This document shows positions 27,797-37,431 of a stretch of DNA of 64,000 bases, piece by piece (the stretch's first letter is position 1; the number at the start of each line of letters is the position of its first letter). Below the pieces are notes generated by a model that was not told the origin of the DNA, did no database searches, and worked only from the letters and a program-made list of their open reading frames with translations. The position numbers and the translations under genes were made by a program. Source of the DNA: Synechococcus sp. AG-670-F04 (GTDB lineage Bacteria > Cyanobacteriota > Cyanobacteriia > PCC-6307 > Cyanobiaceae); assembly GCA_003211515.1 (NCBI GenBank), contig QCSN01000003.1, positions 1 to 64,000 of the forward strand, in the 5' to 3' direction.

Positions 27797-28242
27797 AAGC
27801 AAAAACGTCGATTTGGAATAACACTTATAGTTAAGATCACATCGTGCCGGACAGACTGTTTTGACCTGTTTGGCCTGTGACAACAGAACGGCGCATTAAC
27901 CTGCCATCTGATACGACAAGCCAATAAAAGAGATTGAGAACTGGATCTATCAAAGGTACAACAACCATCGCTCTAATGGCCACTGCTGGGCTATTTGAAC
28001 TCAGCTTGAAGGTGGCAATGATTGACAAACTGATCAACAGATCAAAACATTCAAAAGATGGGCATGACAATGCGATGCGCTTTTTGCAGAGCAGAATTTT
28101 TGAAAGTTTTTTCAAAATTCAGCTTCCATTGCCTCAAAATCCTCTCAAAGAGGTCCAGAACAAAGTTGTTCGTGCGCGATAACACCCAACGCAATTCGTT
28201 GAGTGCTCTTCGACAGAATTGCAGAATTCAAACGCTCATAAC
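27797..28242. other. Gene-poor stretch, 446 bp
   Basis: Weak frames are open on both strands (minus 27837-28115; plus 27976-28182 with an ATG at 27976). Neither looks like a known protein, and they conflict. There is no clear hairpin with a T run. It separates the POR-like gene from the EamA transporter. Confidence 0.4.
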
Positions 28243-29106
28243 ATGACAGGTGTTTTAGCGGCCCTGGGGGCAGCGATTGCTTGGACTGCCGCCAGTGGGT
28301 TGTGGCGGTCTCTATCGACTGTGGGACCTGCATGGTTGCTGAATATCCTGAAAAACAGCCTGGCAACCCTGTGTTTCCTGCCCGTGTTGCTCTCAATTCC
28401 CTGGGGAGGATCCGGCTCTGAGTTGATCTGGCTTCTCTTGAGTGGCGCTGTTGGGATAGCCGTCGGAGACACGTTTTATCTTTTGGCACTGCGCAGGCTT
28501 GGCACCCGCCGCACCCTTACCGTCGAAGCGATCGGTCCCGTCCTCGCGAGCATCGGTTCGGTCAGCTTGATGGGAGAGGTCCTCGAACCCTCAGCCTGGG
28601 TTGGAGCTTGTTGCGTCACAGCCGCTGTGTTGTTGGTCGCCAAGCAAGGAGCATCGATGGGTCCAGCCGACCCGACTGGATTGATCTGCAGTTGTTTGGC
28701 TGTGTTGTGTGGCCTGGCTGGTGCCTTCTTGGCGCGTCACGTCTTGACCAGCAGCTCGCTCTTACCGGTGCAATCAGCGGCAGTGCGTCTGCTCGGCGGT
28801 TGGTTATGCCTTTTGCCCTTCTGCGGCCGAGCGCTTAATCAGCTCCGGCTGACAAACCGGATGCAAGGCGGTGCTGTAGTCGCTGCAGTTTTGCTTGGCA
28901 CCAATCTCGGCATTGTGCTCCAACAGATTGTCTTCAAGTCCTTGCCGGTTGGCCTGGGGGTCAGTTTGATGAGCACGGCGCCAGTGTTTGCTCTGCTCAT
29001 TTCACCGATTGAGCGGGAAAAGATTCAGATTCTCGACGCATGTGCTGCGGCTCTCGCTGTCACTGGTGTGGCGTTGACCGTGATGGCTGGTTCCACCGGC
29101 GCCTAA
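28243..29106 (+). CDS. EamA/DMT-superfamily transporter
   Basis: A 287-residue membrane protein with about ten hydrophobic segments arranged as two EamA repeats. Repeat 1 contains ILKNSLATLCFLPVLL and GIAVGDTFYLLALRRLGTRR; repeat 2 contains VVAAVLLGTNLGIVLQQIVFKSLPVGLG. Members export amino acids, metabolites or nucleotide sugars; substrate unknown. The ATG at 28243 (MTGVLAALG) is chosen so that the first helix starts directly. Confidence 0.85.
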   Translation: MTGVLAALGAAIAWTAASGLWRSLSTVGPAWLLNILKNSLATLCFLPVLLSIPWGGSGSELIWLLLSGAVGIAVGDTFYLLALRRLGTRRTLTVEAIGPVLASIGSVSLMGEVLEPSAWVGACCVTAAVLLVAKQGASMGPADPTGLICSCLAVLCGLAGAFLARHVLTSSSLLPVQSAAVRLLGGWLCLLPFCGRALNQLRLTNRMQGGAVVAAVLLGTNLGIVLQQIVFKSLPVGLGVSLMSTAPVFALLISPIEREKIQILDACAAALAVTGVALTVMAGSTGA

Positions 29107-29165
29107 ACAAGCTCCAACAACAAGAAACCTGGGTCATTTCAACTCCAGCTGATCTCGGTCAGAGG

Positions 29166-30269
29166 TCAACAGCGCACAGCTTGCATCAGAGGACTGAGGC
29201 TTTGTTCAAGTTGCTCGGCTGCATCGGGTTGAAAAGAAAGAACAACCAAATCCAAGCCCTGAGCTTGGCTTGGCCTCCAGGCGGAATTGGGAGCTGATTC
29301 AAACCAACTGTTCAAACGAGGACCGACCATCTGGATTTGCAGAGGAAGACTCTTGTCTGGCAACCAGACCCGACCTTTCAGACGCACCACCTGAAGCCGT
29401 TGGATCAGTTGCGGGAGCTGCAACTCGAGTTCAGTGCGATCAAACAGACCCTCCAGCTGCACCACGCCACTGGCGATGTCCACATGCGTGTGGTCGTGAT
29501 GGTGGTCATGGTCCTGACTGTGGTCATGGCCGTGGTGTTGGACATGATCGTGGTCTTGCTCTGAGCCCTCAGGTGACGGATGGTCCAGCCCGAGCACCAC
29601 ATCCGCATCCACAGAACCTGCGGCGATCGGAAGCAGTGCAGTCCCTTCGCGAATTTGCGCTTTCAAGGACGTGGCCACAGCATCGATCGCGCTCTCCGAC
29701 AACAGATCAGCCCGACTGATCAAGACAAGATCGGCTGCCTGCAGTTGGTCCCGGAAGAGATCTTCGACGGCCGTGAGGTGGTCGAGGCTCGGATCATTCC
29801 GGCGTTGTTCTTCAAGAGCTTGCGGATCGCTCACAGGACTCCCTTGGGACAGGGCCTCCCCATCAACGAGGGTGACCACACCATTGACGTGAACACGTCG
29901 GCGGATTTCAGGCCAGCTCAGGGCGTCAAGCAACGGCTCCGGCAGTGCAAGACCACTCGTCTCCACCACAATTCCATCGAGACGATCACTACGTTCGAGC
30001 AATTGCTCCATCGTCGGCAGGAAATCGTCCTGAACGGTGCAACACAGACAGCCGTTGTTCAGCTCAACCAGGCGACCATCAAGCTCGTCGTCGGGACAAA
30101 ACCCGCAACTGCGGATCAGATCTCCATCGAGGCCGACACTGCCGAACTCATTGACCATCACCGCCAGCCTTTGCCCACTGCTTTTCAGCAGGTGTCGCAG
30201 AACGGTTGTCTTGCCGGAACCCAGAAATCCGGTGATCACTGTCACTGGCAGGCGTTTCTGCATTGACAT
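29166..30269 (-). CDS. COG0523/CobW-family metal GTPase
   Basis: A 367-residue G3E GTPase. Walker A is TGFLGSGKTTVLRHLL, the metal site CLCC occurs in NNGCLCCTVQDDF, and the G3/G4 region is VETSGLALPEP and LISRADLL. A His/Asp-rich loop follows (about 18 His between residues 240 and 270), then the C-terminal CobW_C domain. Such proteins insert or deliver Zn, Co or Fe; a His-rich loop favours zinc or cobalt handling. The ATG at 30269 shares its A with the stop of the pentapeptide gene (TGATG), so the pair is coupled. Confidence 0.87.
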   Translation of the reverse strand: MSMQKRLPVTVITGFLGSGKTTVLRHLLKSSGQRLAVMVNEFGSVGLDGDLIRSCGFCPDDELDGRLVELNNGCLCCTVQDDFLPTMEQLLERSDRLDGIVVETSGLALPEPLLDALSWPEIRRRVHVNGVVTLVDGEALSQGSPVSDPQALEEQRRNDPSLDHLTAVEDLFRDQLQAADLVLISRADLLSESAIDAVATSLKAQIREGTALLPIAAGSVDADVVLGLDHPSPEGSEQDHDHVQHHGHDHSQDHDHHHDHTHVDIASGVVQLEGLFDRTELELQLPQLIQRLQVVRLKGRVWLPDKSLPLQIQMVGPRLNSWFESAPNSAWRPSQAQGLDLVVLSFQPDAAEQLEQSLSPLMQAVRC

Positions 30270-30796
30270 CAGGGGCGACAGCCCAGGCTCTCTCGGGTGA
30301 TAGCACCACTGTGAGGATTGACACCGTCGGCAGTGGCGCAAAGAGCCCGCTGCTGGGGAAGATCGAGAACGGCATCGGTGAAATCAGCGCCTTCGATGCG
30401 CGCATCCGTGAACCGGCTCTGCATCAACATCGCATTGGTGAAGACGGCCCCTCTCAGGTCAGCCCCGTCAAAGCGACTGGCGAATCCAACAACATCGGAC
30501 AGATCGGCATCACGCAGATCAGCACCTTGCAACGAAGAGGTGTTGATCACTGCTCCCCTCAAATCGGTGCCGCTGAGGTTGACATCGCGAAGATCGGCTT
30601 TGAGGAACTCTTTCTCTTTGAGATCCAAACCGTGCATGTCGGCCGTGATCTCCTGAACAGCCCGCTGTCCTCGCAATTCGGGCGCAGTGATGGCACTGAC
30701 CGATTCGGAGAGACCGCAGACCGCCAGAAACAAAAACGTCAAACACACCAGAAAAGAAGCAAGACCTGCTCTAGATCGCATCAGGGAACTGAACAC
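30269..30796 (-). CDS. Exported pentapeptide-repeat protein
   Basis: 175 residues with a signal peptide (about 10-36, ending VSA) and then a right-handed beta-helix of A(D/N)LXX-type pentapeptides (ADLRDVNLSGTDLRG, GADLRDADLSD and so on, about residues 66-145). Two Cys near the C-terminus (about 151 and 173) may form a disulfide. Similar cyanobacterial proteins sit in the thylakoid lumen; function unknown. Cotranscribed with the COG0523 GTPase. Confidence 0.83.
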   Translation of the reverse strand: MFSSLMRSRAGLASFLVCLTFLFLAVCGLSESVSAITAPELRGQRAVQEITADMHGLDLKEKEFLKADLRDVNLSGTDLRGAVINTSSLQGADLRDADLSDVVGFASRFDGADLRGAVFTNAMLMQSRFTDARIEGADFTDAVLDLPQQRALCATADGVNPHSGAITRESLGCRP

Positions 30797-30822
30797 CGAC
30801 GGTTAATTTGTCCGCTAACGAT

Positions 30823-31467
30823 ATGGCAGCTGCCAGCGGAGCGAGTTCCATGGCCATGAGCCTGAGGGTGGTCGTCCCCCCCCACCCCTTGATTGGACAT
30901 TGGCTCACAGTCCTGCGGCAGCGGCAGACCCCATCAGCCATCTACGCCACTGCTTTTCAGGAACTGGGGAAGTGGCTGACCTATGAGGCCCTGAGGGACT
31001 GGCTCCCACACCAACAACAAACCGTTGATTCCGAACAGGGACCGACGCAAGGGACGGTGATCGCACAGGGCATCCCATTGATCAACATTCCTCTGCTCCC
31101 CACCGCCCTCGACCTCTGGCAGGGGGCGAGAGGACTTGTGCCGAACGCCATCCTTTGCCTCGAGGGTGTCCCCGATCAGATCGAAGCCAATGCAGGTGTT
31201 CTGGTGTACATCGACCAGATCACCGATGGAAAACGGCTCCAATCGGTTCTCATTCAACTGCAGGAGAAGGAACTGGATGGTCGACGCCTGAGGGTGATCT
31301 GCGCTGTTGCATCGAATCCAGGACTCAAAGTTCTGGGTGAATCCTTTCCGGATCTGACGGTCTACACCGCATGCATCGACGCAGATTTGACGGCATCTGG
31401 ACTGATCAGTCCTGGGATTGGTGACCCGATGCAACGTCTTGATTTCAGATCTACAGCTCGTAACTAG
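30823..31467 (+). CDS. upp: UPRTase-fold protein, probably degenerate
   Basis: About 214 residues. The N-terminal PPHPLIGHWLTVLRQRQT and YEALRDWLP and the C-terminal VYTACIDADLTASGLISPGIGDPMQRL are typical of uracil phosphoribosyltransferase, which makes UMP from uracil and PRPP. The PRPP-binding loop, usually a VLDPMLATGGS-type sequence, reads VLVYIDQITDG instead, so catalysis is doubtful. Start is uncertain: ATG codons at 30823, 30850 and 30856 are all possible. Divergent from the pentapeptide gene. Confidence 0.75.
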   Translation: MAAASGASSMAMSLRVVVPPHPLIGHWLTVLRQRQTPSAIYATAFQELGKWLTYEALRDWLPHQQQTVDSEQGPTQGTVIAQGIPLINIPLLPTALDLWQGARGLVPNAILCLEGVPDQIEANAGVLVYIDQITDGKRLQSVLIQLQEKELDGRRLRVICAVASNPGLKVLGESFPDLTVYTACIDADLTASGLISPGIGDPMQRLDFRSTARN

Positions 31468-31492
31468 CATCAAGACAGGGATTTCGTCACAG

Positions 31493-31786
31493 ATGGGCCA
31501 GCATCACGACACCGCTCCCGCCACCCTGGTCACCTTGATCACCGGTGCAGTGATTGGTGCAACAGGACTTGCATGGTGGCTGCTGAATGAGACGGAACGG
31601 CGCAGACGTCTGGGGAAGCAGCGGGCCATGCTCTACGCACCCCGGATGCAGGACGGCTCTGAGGTTCTCGAACCACACCCCAACGGAGATCACCGCGACA
31701 AACAACTTGAAGAGCGGGTCGAAAAACTCAACGCAGCGATTGCTGATGTCAGGCGTCAACTGGAGAGCATGGGGGGAGGCAGCTGA
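31493..31786 (+). CDS. Small membrane-anchored coiled-coil protein
   Basis: 97 residues: a hydrophobic helix (about 10-29) followed by a basic stretch and a C-terminal coiled coil (KQLEERVEKLNAAIADVRRQLES). Probably anchored in the plasma or thylakoid membrane with the coil in the cytoplasm. No family recognised. It lies between upp and ilvD on the same strand. Confidence 0.6.
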   Translation: MGQHHDTAPATLVTLITGAVIGATGLAWWLLNETERRRRLGKQRAMLYAPRMQDGSEVLEPHPNGDHRDKQLEERVEKLNAAIADVRRQLESMGGGS

Positions 31787-31837
31787 GCGAGGGGGGATCG
31801 GTAGGTTGGCAGCTACGCACCAGAGGCTGATCGAACC

Positions 31838-33511
31838 ATGCTTCGTTCCGATGCTGTGACGAAAGGGATCCAGCGTTCACCCAACCGAGCGATGTTGAGA
31901 GCCGTCGGTTTTGGTGATGCGGATTTCGGCAAGCCCATCGTCGGTATCGCCAACGGTTACAGCACAATCACACCCTGCAATGTTGGTCTGAACGATCTCG
32001 CTCGTCGCGCCGAGGACGCTGCACGACAAGCAGGTGGCATGCCGCAGATGTTTGGAACCATCACCGTGAGCGATGGAATTTCGATGGGCACGGAAGGGAT
32101 GAAGTACTCGCTGGTGAGTCGCGAGGTGATCGCCGATGCAATTGAGACGGCGTGCAACGGCCAGAGCATGGATGGTGTGCTGGCGGTGGGTGGCTGTGAC
32201 AAGAACATGCCGGGGGCCATGTTGGCCATGGCGCGTATGAACATCCCATCCGTCTTCGTCTATGGCGGGACGATCAAACCTGGAAAGCTCGGAGGTTGTG
32301 ATCTCACTGTCGTTAGTGCCTTCGAAGCTGTCGGTCAGCTCACAAGTGGAAAAATCGATGTGGAGCAGCTGACGGCCGTTGAAAAAAATGCCTGTCCAGG
32401 AGCAGGAAGTTGCGGAGGGATGTTTACAGCCAACACGATGAGCGCGGCCATTGAAACCATGGGCCTAAGCCTGCCCTACAGCTCAACAATGGCAGCGGAG
32501 GATGAAGAGAAAGCCGACAGTGCTGCTCGGTCTGCTGAAGTCTTGGTGAATGCTGTTCAAGCCAATATCCGGCCCTTGGACCTGCTCACAAAAGAAGCCT
32601 TTGAAAATGCTGTAAGCGTGATCATGGCGGTGGGAGGTTCAACGAATGCAGTCCTGCATTTGTTGGCCATCGCCCGTACAGCGGGAGTGGAACTCAGCAT
32701 TGATGACTTTGAACGAATCAGGCAGCGTGTTCCCGTGATTTGTGACCTCAAACCAAGTGGGCGTTACGTCACGGTTGACCTGCACAATGCCGGCGGCATA
32801 CCCCAAGTCATGAAGTTGTTGCTGAAGGCTGGCTTGCTGCATGGGGAATGCCGAACTGTTGAGGGTAAAACTCTGCGAGAGGTTCTGGCCGATGTGCCCT
32901 CAGCACCTCCGGCAGATCAGGATGTAATTCGAACAATGGACAAACCGCTCTATTCAAAAGGGCACCTGGCCATTTTGAAAGGAAATTTGGCAATCGAGGG
33001 TGGGGTGGCGAAGATCAGTGGAGTCAAAAAGCCTGTTCTCACCGGACCAGCCAGGGTTTTTGAGAGTGAGGAGGATTGTCTCGCTGCAATTTTGGACAAA
33101 CAGATCAACGCAGGAGACGTGGTGGTGGTCCGCTACGAAGGACCTGTTGGGGGACCAGGAATGCGTGAAATGCTGGCACCGACCTCAGCGATCGTTGGTC
33201 AGGGACTTGGAGACAAAGTGGCATTGATCACTGATGGACGTTTCAGTGGTGGTACCTATGGATTAGTAGTAGGCCACGTGGCTCCCGAAGCAGCGGTCGG
33301 AGGCAACATCGGACTTGTCGAAGAAGGTGACAGCATTACTGTCGATGCCAATCAGTTGTTGTTGCAATTGAATGTGAATGAAGTGGAGTTAGACCGCAGG
33401 CGTGCAAAGTGGGTCAAGCCAAAACCACGTTATCGGACGGGGATCCTTGGCAAATATTCACGTTTGGTTGCCAGCGCAAGTCGTGGTGCCGTCACTGATC
33501 AACCTGATTGA
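31838..33511 (+). CDS. ilvD: Dihydroxy-acid dehydratase
   Basis: IlvD converts 2,3-dihydroxyacids to 2-ketoacids in branched-chain amino acid synthesis. The Fe-S ligands and family blocks are present: [42 protein letters not shown] and the C-terminal [17 protein letters not shown]. The length of 557 residues is normal. The last genes before a marked drop in GC content. Confidence 0.95.
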   Translation: MLRSDAVTKGIQRSPNRAMLRAVGFGDADFGKPIVGIANGYSTITPCNVGLNDLARRAEDAARQAGGMPQMFGTITVSDGISMGTEGMKYSLVSREVIADAIETACNGQSMDGVLAVGGCDKNMPGAMLAMARMNIPSVFVYGGTIKPGKLGGCDLTVVSAFEAVGQLTSGKIDVEQLTAVEKNACPGAGSCGGMFTANTMSAAIETMGLSLPYSSTMAAEDEEKADSAARSAEVLVNAVQANIRPLDLLTKEAFENAVSVIMAVGGSTNAVLHLLAIARTAGVELSIDDFERIRQRVPVICDLKPSGRYVTVDLHNAGGIPQVMKLLLKAGLLHGECRTVEGKTLREVLADVPSAPPADQDVIRTMDKPLYSKGHLAILKGNLAIEGGVAKISGVKKPVLTGPARVFESEEDCLAAILDKQINAGDVVVVRYEGPVGGPGMREMLAPTSAIVGQGLGDKVALITDGRFSGGTYGLVVGHVAPEAAVGGNIGLVEEGDSITVDANQLLLQLNVNEVELDRRRAKWVKPKPRYRTGILGKYSRLVASASRGAVTDQPD

Positions 33512-34017
33512 AACCATGAAAAACTGGATTAACTTCAAACAAAAACAATATTCTTCAGCAATAGCTCTAATGCCTGCAAATAACAAAAATCACTGTGTCA
33601 AATCTGGCTAAAATTACTAAAAAATATCCAAAGAATTTGCATTATCGGATCAATGGCCAACAACCAAAGGAAAATTACGAAACAAGCCCAGCAATCTATA
33701 CTTCAATCTAAAATTGCATGGTGCAAATTATGTCAATGAATAATAATCAGAAACGAGTAGGCTCGCTGCTGGCGCGAGAGAGAAGAAATGGAGAACAACA
33801 AACGTCAAATTAATCGAATATTTTCTGCTTAAACAACTGCATGGTTCAATAACTTACGGGATTTTTTTGAAACAAAAAACAGACAAAGCAGTCACAGAGC
33901 ATCTCTACCTGCAATCACCAAGGTGAATTCGAAGAACAAATAATATATGTTTGCAATGCAACAGCAACCTTGACGACACTGCTGGCAGGGTTAGAATAAT
34001 AAGATCAAGAGAAATGC
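33512..34017. other. AT-rich gene-free boundary, 506 bp
   Basis: No convincing frame on either strand. One short inverted repeat, CTCGC (33762-33766) with GCGAG (33774-33778), is present without a T run. The stretch marks the change from GC-richer core sequence to the AT-rich Mrp cluster and must hold the promoter for that operon. Confidence 0.5.
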
Positions 34018-34362
34018 ATGGACTTGGCTCCGGAAAAAATTCAACTTATCCCAATCTTTATATTGATGGTTATTGGCTGCTTTGGGCTTTTAACTTCAAA
34101 GTCCATTTTGCGTTCATTGTTCGCCCTTGATGTTATTGATACTGCGACAATCAGCATCTTTGTGTTAATTGCAGCCAGCAATGGCACGCAAACTCCAATT
34201 ATTTCTGAGAATTTGTATAGCAACTATGCAGACCCATACCCACAGGCGATAATACTAACTGCCATCGTTATCGGTTTCGCGACTCAGGCATTACTATGTG
34301 CCATTGCATTAAGGCTTGGCAGAGTCTCACCAATGCTTCGATACCGCGATTTAGAGAAATAA
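34018..34362 (+). CDS. mnhC: Na+/H+ antiporter subunit MrpC/MnhC
   Basis: 114 residues with three membrane helices, related to NuoK. Typical are IFILMVIGCFGLLTSKSILR, the segment LDVIDTATISIFVLIA, and the final AIILTAIVIGFATQALLCAIALRLG. It is the first gene of a seven-gene, tightly overlapping operon with AT-rich composition. The Mrp complex expels Na+ (and Li+ or K+) in exchange for H+, important in a marine cell. Confidence 0.85.
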   Translation: MDLAPEKIQLIPIFILMVIGCFGLLTSKSILRSLFALDVIDTATISIFVLIAASNGTQTPIISENLYSNYADPYPQAIILTAIVIGFATQALLCAIALRLGRVSPMLRYRDLEK

Positions 34363-34363
34363 G

Positions 34364-35896
34364 ATGAATGAAGCGATTATTCTTGGGTTTCTGATTTTTC
34401 TACCCGCAACACTTGGATTCATTGGCTGTGTTTTCCCAAAAATAACGTTCCCTCTGAGCATTACGATGCTCGCAGGATATGCATTGTCTTCTTTGTATGC
34501 ATTGAACCACGATATAAATTATGCGTTCACACTGATTGGCGAAGGTGGCATACAATTTTCAATTGACCGCTACAGTTTTCCACTTATCTTTGGAAGCTCA
34601 CTAACACTTTTAATCGTATTTGGTTTGTTCTCCAAGAGGTTTTCTCACTATTACTATCAAGTATGCCTGGTGCTGCTTACAGCATTATTGGTATCTTTTA
34701 GCACTGTTGATTTAATTAGTTTGTTCATTGCCCTTGAACTGCTGGGCTTTACGGCATTTTTACTTATTGCAGATAAAAACGACAAGAGAGCTTTGTTCCT
34801 ATCTTTCCAGTATTTAATCGGTGGCGGCCTAGCCATGCTGATTTACTTGATAGGTGTTATTCAAGCATTCACATTTACAGGTACTTTTTTAATTGCTGAT
34901 CTTGGTAATGCACCTGAGACAGCCTTGTGTTTGATCATCGCTGGACTACTTACGAAGGCAGGCGTCTTTATTTGCGGTCTATGGGTCCCCAACGTCTATT
35001 CCCATGCCAACTGTCAATCAGCAGCTGTTTTATCAGGGTGCGTGACATGCGCAGCAATCGCTCCGATTGAAAGAATGAGTGTCACACTGGCGCCGATTGG
35101 TGAAACATTAAGTGTTCTGGGTGTCTTGAGCGCGGTAATTGCAGCAATTTATGCCGTGTTTGAACGTGATAGTGGTCGTGCACTTGGATGGAGTTCAGTA
35201 TCACAACTTGGCATCGCAATACTTAGCCCAACTTACGGATGTCTTTATGCCATGCAACATGGAATCTGTAAAACGCTTCTTTTTTCAACCTTGCATAACG
35301 ATATTGATGAGGCCCAAATAACGAAAAGTGATGGGGCAAGCAATAAGATTAGAAACCATGAGGAAACAACAAGAGAAATTGTGAGGGTCTTGACATTTAT
35401 CATGGCAAGCTTATCAATCATGGGATTCCCACTCTTAGCAGGATTTGCTACAAAAGCATGGATTAAAAATGATTTGGCAGATGAAGCAAAAATCATCTTT
35501 ACAACAAGCGCACTATTGACATCGACCGTATACGCAAGATTGATATTTGACAGAGTCAATACACTTAGAACAAACTATGATCTACCAAATTACTTCGCCA
35601 GCCTCAAATTATCGAATGAGCTAAAAATGAGCATCTCTGCATCGAGATCGTTGATACTAATATTTTCGATAATCATGCTTGTGATTACTTCTTTATCACA
35701 AATTGATTTATTCACAAGTTACAGTATTCGCTCAGCCATTTTGTCAGCGTTTTTGGGCGGGATCCTCTTCACATCAGTTGTTGGGATCCAAGCCGACCAA
35801 TGGGTGAAACCAGTCACTCGAACACTTGATTTAGTTGGAGCACCGTTTCTCGTTGCAGCTCTACTGCTCGCAAACCTCCTCTATTTTAAAATCTGA
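34364..35896 (+). CDS. mnhD: Na+/H+ antiporter subunit MrpD/MnhD
   Basis: A 510-residue member of the complex I-like proton-translocating family, with about 14 hydrophobic segments. The key Glu of helix 5 lies in LISLFIALELLGF and the helix-7 Lys in GLLTKAGVFICGLWVPNVYSHA. It starts two bases after mnhC and shares its final base with the next gene. It is the only large antiporter-like subunit in the operon. Confidence 0.88.
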   Translation: MNEAIILGFLIFLPATLGFIGCVFPKITFPLSITMLAGYALSSLYALNHDINYAFTLIGEGGIQFSIDRYSFPLIFGSSLTLLIVFGLFSKRFSHYYYQVCLVLLTALLVSFSTVDLISLFIALELLGFTAFLLIADKNDKRALFLSFQYLIGGGLAMLIYLIGVIQAFTFTGTFLIADLGNAPETALCLIIAGLLTKAGVFICGLWVPNVYSHANCQSAAVLSGCVTCAAIAPIERMSVTLAPIGETLSVLGVLSAVIAAIYAVFERDSGRALGWSSVSQLGIAILSPTYGCLYAMQHGICKTLLFSTLHNDIDEAQITKSDGASNKIRNHEETTREIVRVLTFIMASLSIMGFPLLAGFATKAWIKNDLADEAKIIFTTSALLTSTVYARLIFDRVNTLRTNYDLPNYFASLKLSNELKMSISASRSLILIFSIIMLVITSLSQIDLFTSYSIRSAILSAFLGGILFTSVVGIQADQWVKPVTRTLDLVGAPFLVAALLLANLLYFKI

Positions 35897-36324
35897 TGAA
35901 AAATCTTATCCGGCTTTTTATTATTATCTCATTCAGGCTCCTATTATGGTGCCTAATGACATCATCATTTGATGCAAAAAATATTGGTTTTGGGTTAATT
36001 ATCAGCTGCCTTATTCCATTTGGCCAATATAAAAACTTGCAGCTGCGATCTGTTTTGCCAGAACTATTGTTGACACTAAAGCTACCGATAGATATGCTGA
36101 TAGAAAGTATAAAAGTGATGGCTATCAAGAATCCTCATGATAAATTTACAACCATAGAAATCAGTCCGATGGCAAAGAAAAATTCACAGTTATCCATTTT
36201 CATGGATATATTTCGAATAACGTTTACGCCGATGAGTATGGTCGTAGGACGTGCTGATGATGATCATTGGAAAATTCATACTATTGTCTCATCTAAATCT
36301 GATCAATATGGAGAACATAAATGA
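35896..36324 (+). CDS. mnhE: Na+/H+ antiporter subunit MrpE/MnhE
   Basis: 142 residues: two hydrophobic N-terminal segments (about 5-25 and 34-50, including GFGLIISCLIPFG), then a cytoplasmic domain with the phrase ISFR at the start and ITFTPMSMVVGRADDDHWKIHTI, which is the family's conserved TPGT-like region with altered Thr-Pro context. It overlaps mnhD by one base and mnhF by four. Confidence 0.78.
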   Translation: MKNLIRLFIIISFRLLLWCLMTSSFDAKNIGFGLIISCLIPFGQYKNLQLRSVLPELLLTLKLPIDMLIESIKVMAIKNPHDKFTTIEISPMAKKNSQLSIFMDIFRITFTPMSMVVGRADDDHWKIHTIVSSKSDQYGEHK

Positions 36325-36599
36325 TTGAATTCCACACACCAGAATGGTACACCTATGTATTCATCTATGTGATGTTACTGATTAGCCTTGTGCCTATTAT
36401 TGCAATTTCAAGATCGAATGATCCTGCTGCAAGAATTGCTTTCGCAGCCAGTTTCAGTACAAAACTTGCATGTTTAATTATTGCAGCAGGCATTTTCAGG
36501 CAGGACTGGATGATCGGCTGTATTGGAGCCTTTATTTTAATTGTTGGTGATGCAGGCATGCTTTTACTATCACTCTTGGAAATGAAGTTAAGATCATGA
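36321..36599 (+). CDS. mnhF: Na+/H+ antiporter subunit MrpF/MnhF
   Basis: 92 residues with three helices; NDPAARIAFAASFSTKLACLIIAAG corresponds to the family's conserved DR-type motif, and the third helix is GCIGAFILIVGDAGMLLLSLL. ATGA overlaps join it to both neighbours. Confidence 0.78.
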   Translation: MIEFHTPEWYTYVFIYVMLLISLVPIIAISRSNDPAARIAFAASFSTKLACLIIAAGIFRQDWMIGCIGAFILIVGDAGMLLLSLLEMKLRS

Positions 36600-36865
36600 T
36601 TATATTATCTAATTTTCTCATTATTCTTGGTCTTTTATTCTGGCTGTGGGGTACTTTGCCAATCGTAAACAAACAACATTCACTCTTGTACAAATTGCAT
36701 ACTTTAACAGTGTCTGATAGTGTTGGATCATTGATTCTTCTCTTCGGATTATTATTTCGTGTTCCAGACTACTGGCCACTTCTTGTTGTAACTGCGATTT
36801 CACTATCAATTTGGAACACAATTTTTAGTTACATAATCGCAAATGTTGCGGAGAAAAAGCTTTGA
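36596..36865 (+). CDS. mnhG: Na+/H+ antiporter subunit MrpG/MnhG
   Basis: 89 residues, three helices. The segment PIVNKQHSLLYKLHTLTVSDSVGSLILLFGLL matches the MrpG pattern, which has a conserved HAxT/K near the middle helix. It starts with ATG overlapping the mnhF stop and its stop overlaps the next gene (TTGA). Confidence 0.75.
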   Translation: MIILSNFLIILGLLFWLWGTLPIVNKQHSLLYKLHTLTVSDSVGSLILLFGLLFRVPDYWPLLVVTAISLSIWNTIFSYIIANVAEKKL

Positions 36866-37431
36866 ATCAATCACTTTTATCTACTGGTTTTTTGCTTCCA
36901 TTTGAAGTTCTACTTCCCGTTTTGGGAGTTTTATTAATTCGATCAGTTTCACCGATTAATACATTAATTTATAGATCTTTTCTTGGAAGTATTGCAGCAT
37001 TGCTCTATGCATTGGTTGGTGCCCCCGACGTAGCTTTAACAGAAGTCATGGTGGGAACATTACTTTCTTCGCTGCTTTATATCGTAACGATTCGATCATG
37101 CTATACAGTTGTGGTTATACGCGACAAAAGAAGTCAGCCTGAAGATAAAACTGATGAAGCACTGAAAAATATTTTTGAAGAACTAAATTTAAGTATTGAT
37201 TTTCAGCTAGAACAACTCTCATCAAATATTTTACAGGATATTAAATTCTTACATTCATCATCAATGTCTGGATCACCACACGCGATTCTGTTGGATAAAA
37301 ATTTGTATGTTGAAGTTGAAAGTTTAAAGCAAGACATCATTAATACAAAAACCTATATCTCTTCAGATCAATCAATTACTGTCAGTCTTATTCCCGATCA
37401 TCAACAATCGTCACAACCGATTTCATCATGA
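36862..37431 (+). CDS. DUF4040/MrpA C-terminal-like subunit with extra tail
   Basis: 189 residues. The first ~85 are membrane-embedded and match the DUF4040 segment found at the end of MrpA or start of MrpB (LLYALVGAPDVALTEVMVGTLLSSLLYIV). The rest is a hydrophilic Ser/Asp/Leu-rich tail without known relatives. It starts with TTG at 36862. There is no separate full-length MrpA anywhere in the window, so this small protein may stand in for part of it. Confidence 0.75.
   Translation: MNQSLLSTGFLLPFEVLLPVLGVLLIRSVSPINTLIYRSFLGSIAALLYALVGAPDVALTEVMVGTLLSSLLYIVTIRSCYTVVVIRDKRSQPEDKTDEALKNIFEELNLSIDFQLEQLSSNILQDIKFLHSSSMSGSPHAILLDKNLYVEVESLKQDIINTKTYISSDQSITVSLIPDHQQSSQPISS

Noticed and set aside
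29461-29570. Hydrophobic Val/Met-rich frame on the plus strand
   Set aside because: It is the antisense of the His-rich loop of the COG0523 GTPase (His codons read as Val/Met).
33762-33778. CTCGC/GCGAG hairpin as terminator of ilvD
   Set aside because: It is about 250 bp from ilvD, only 5 bp long and not followed by a T run.
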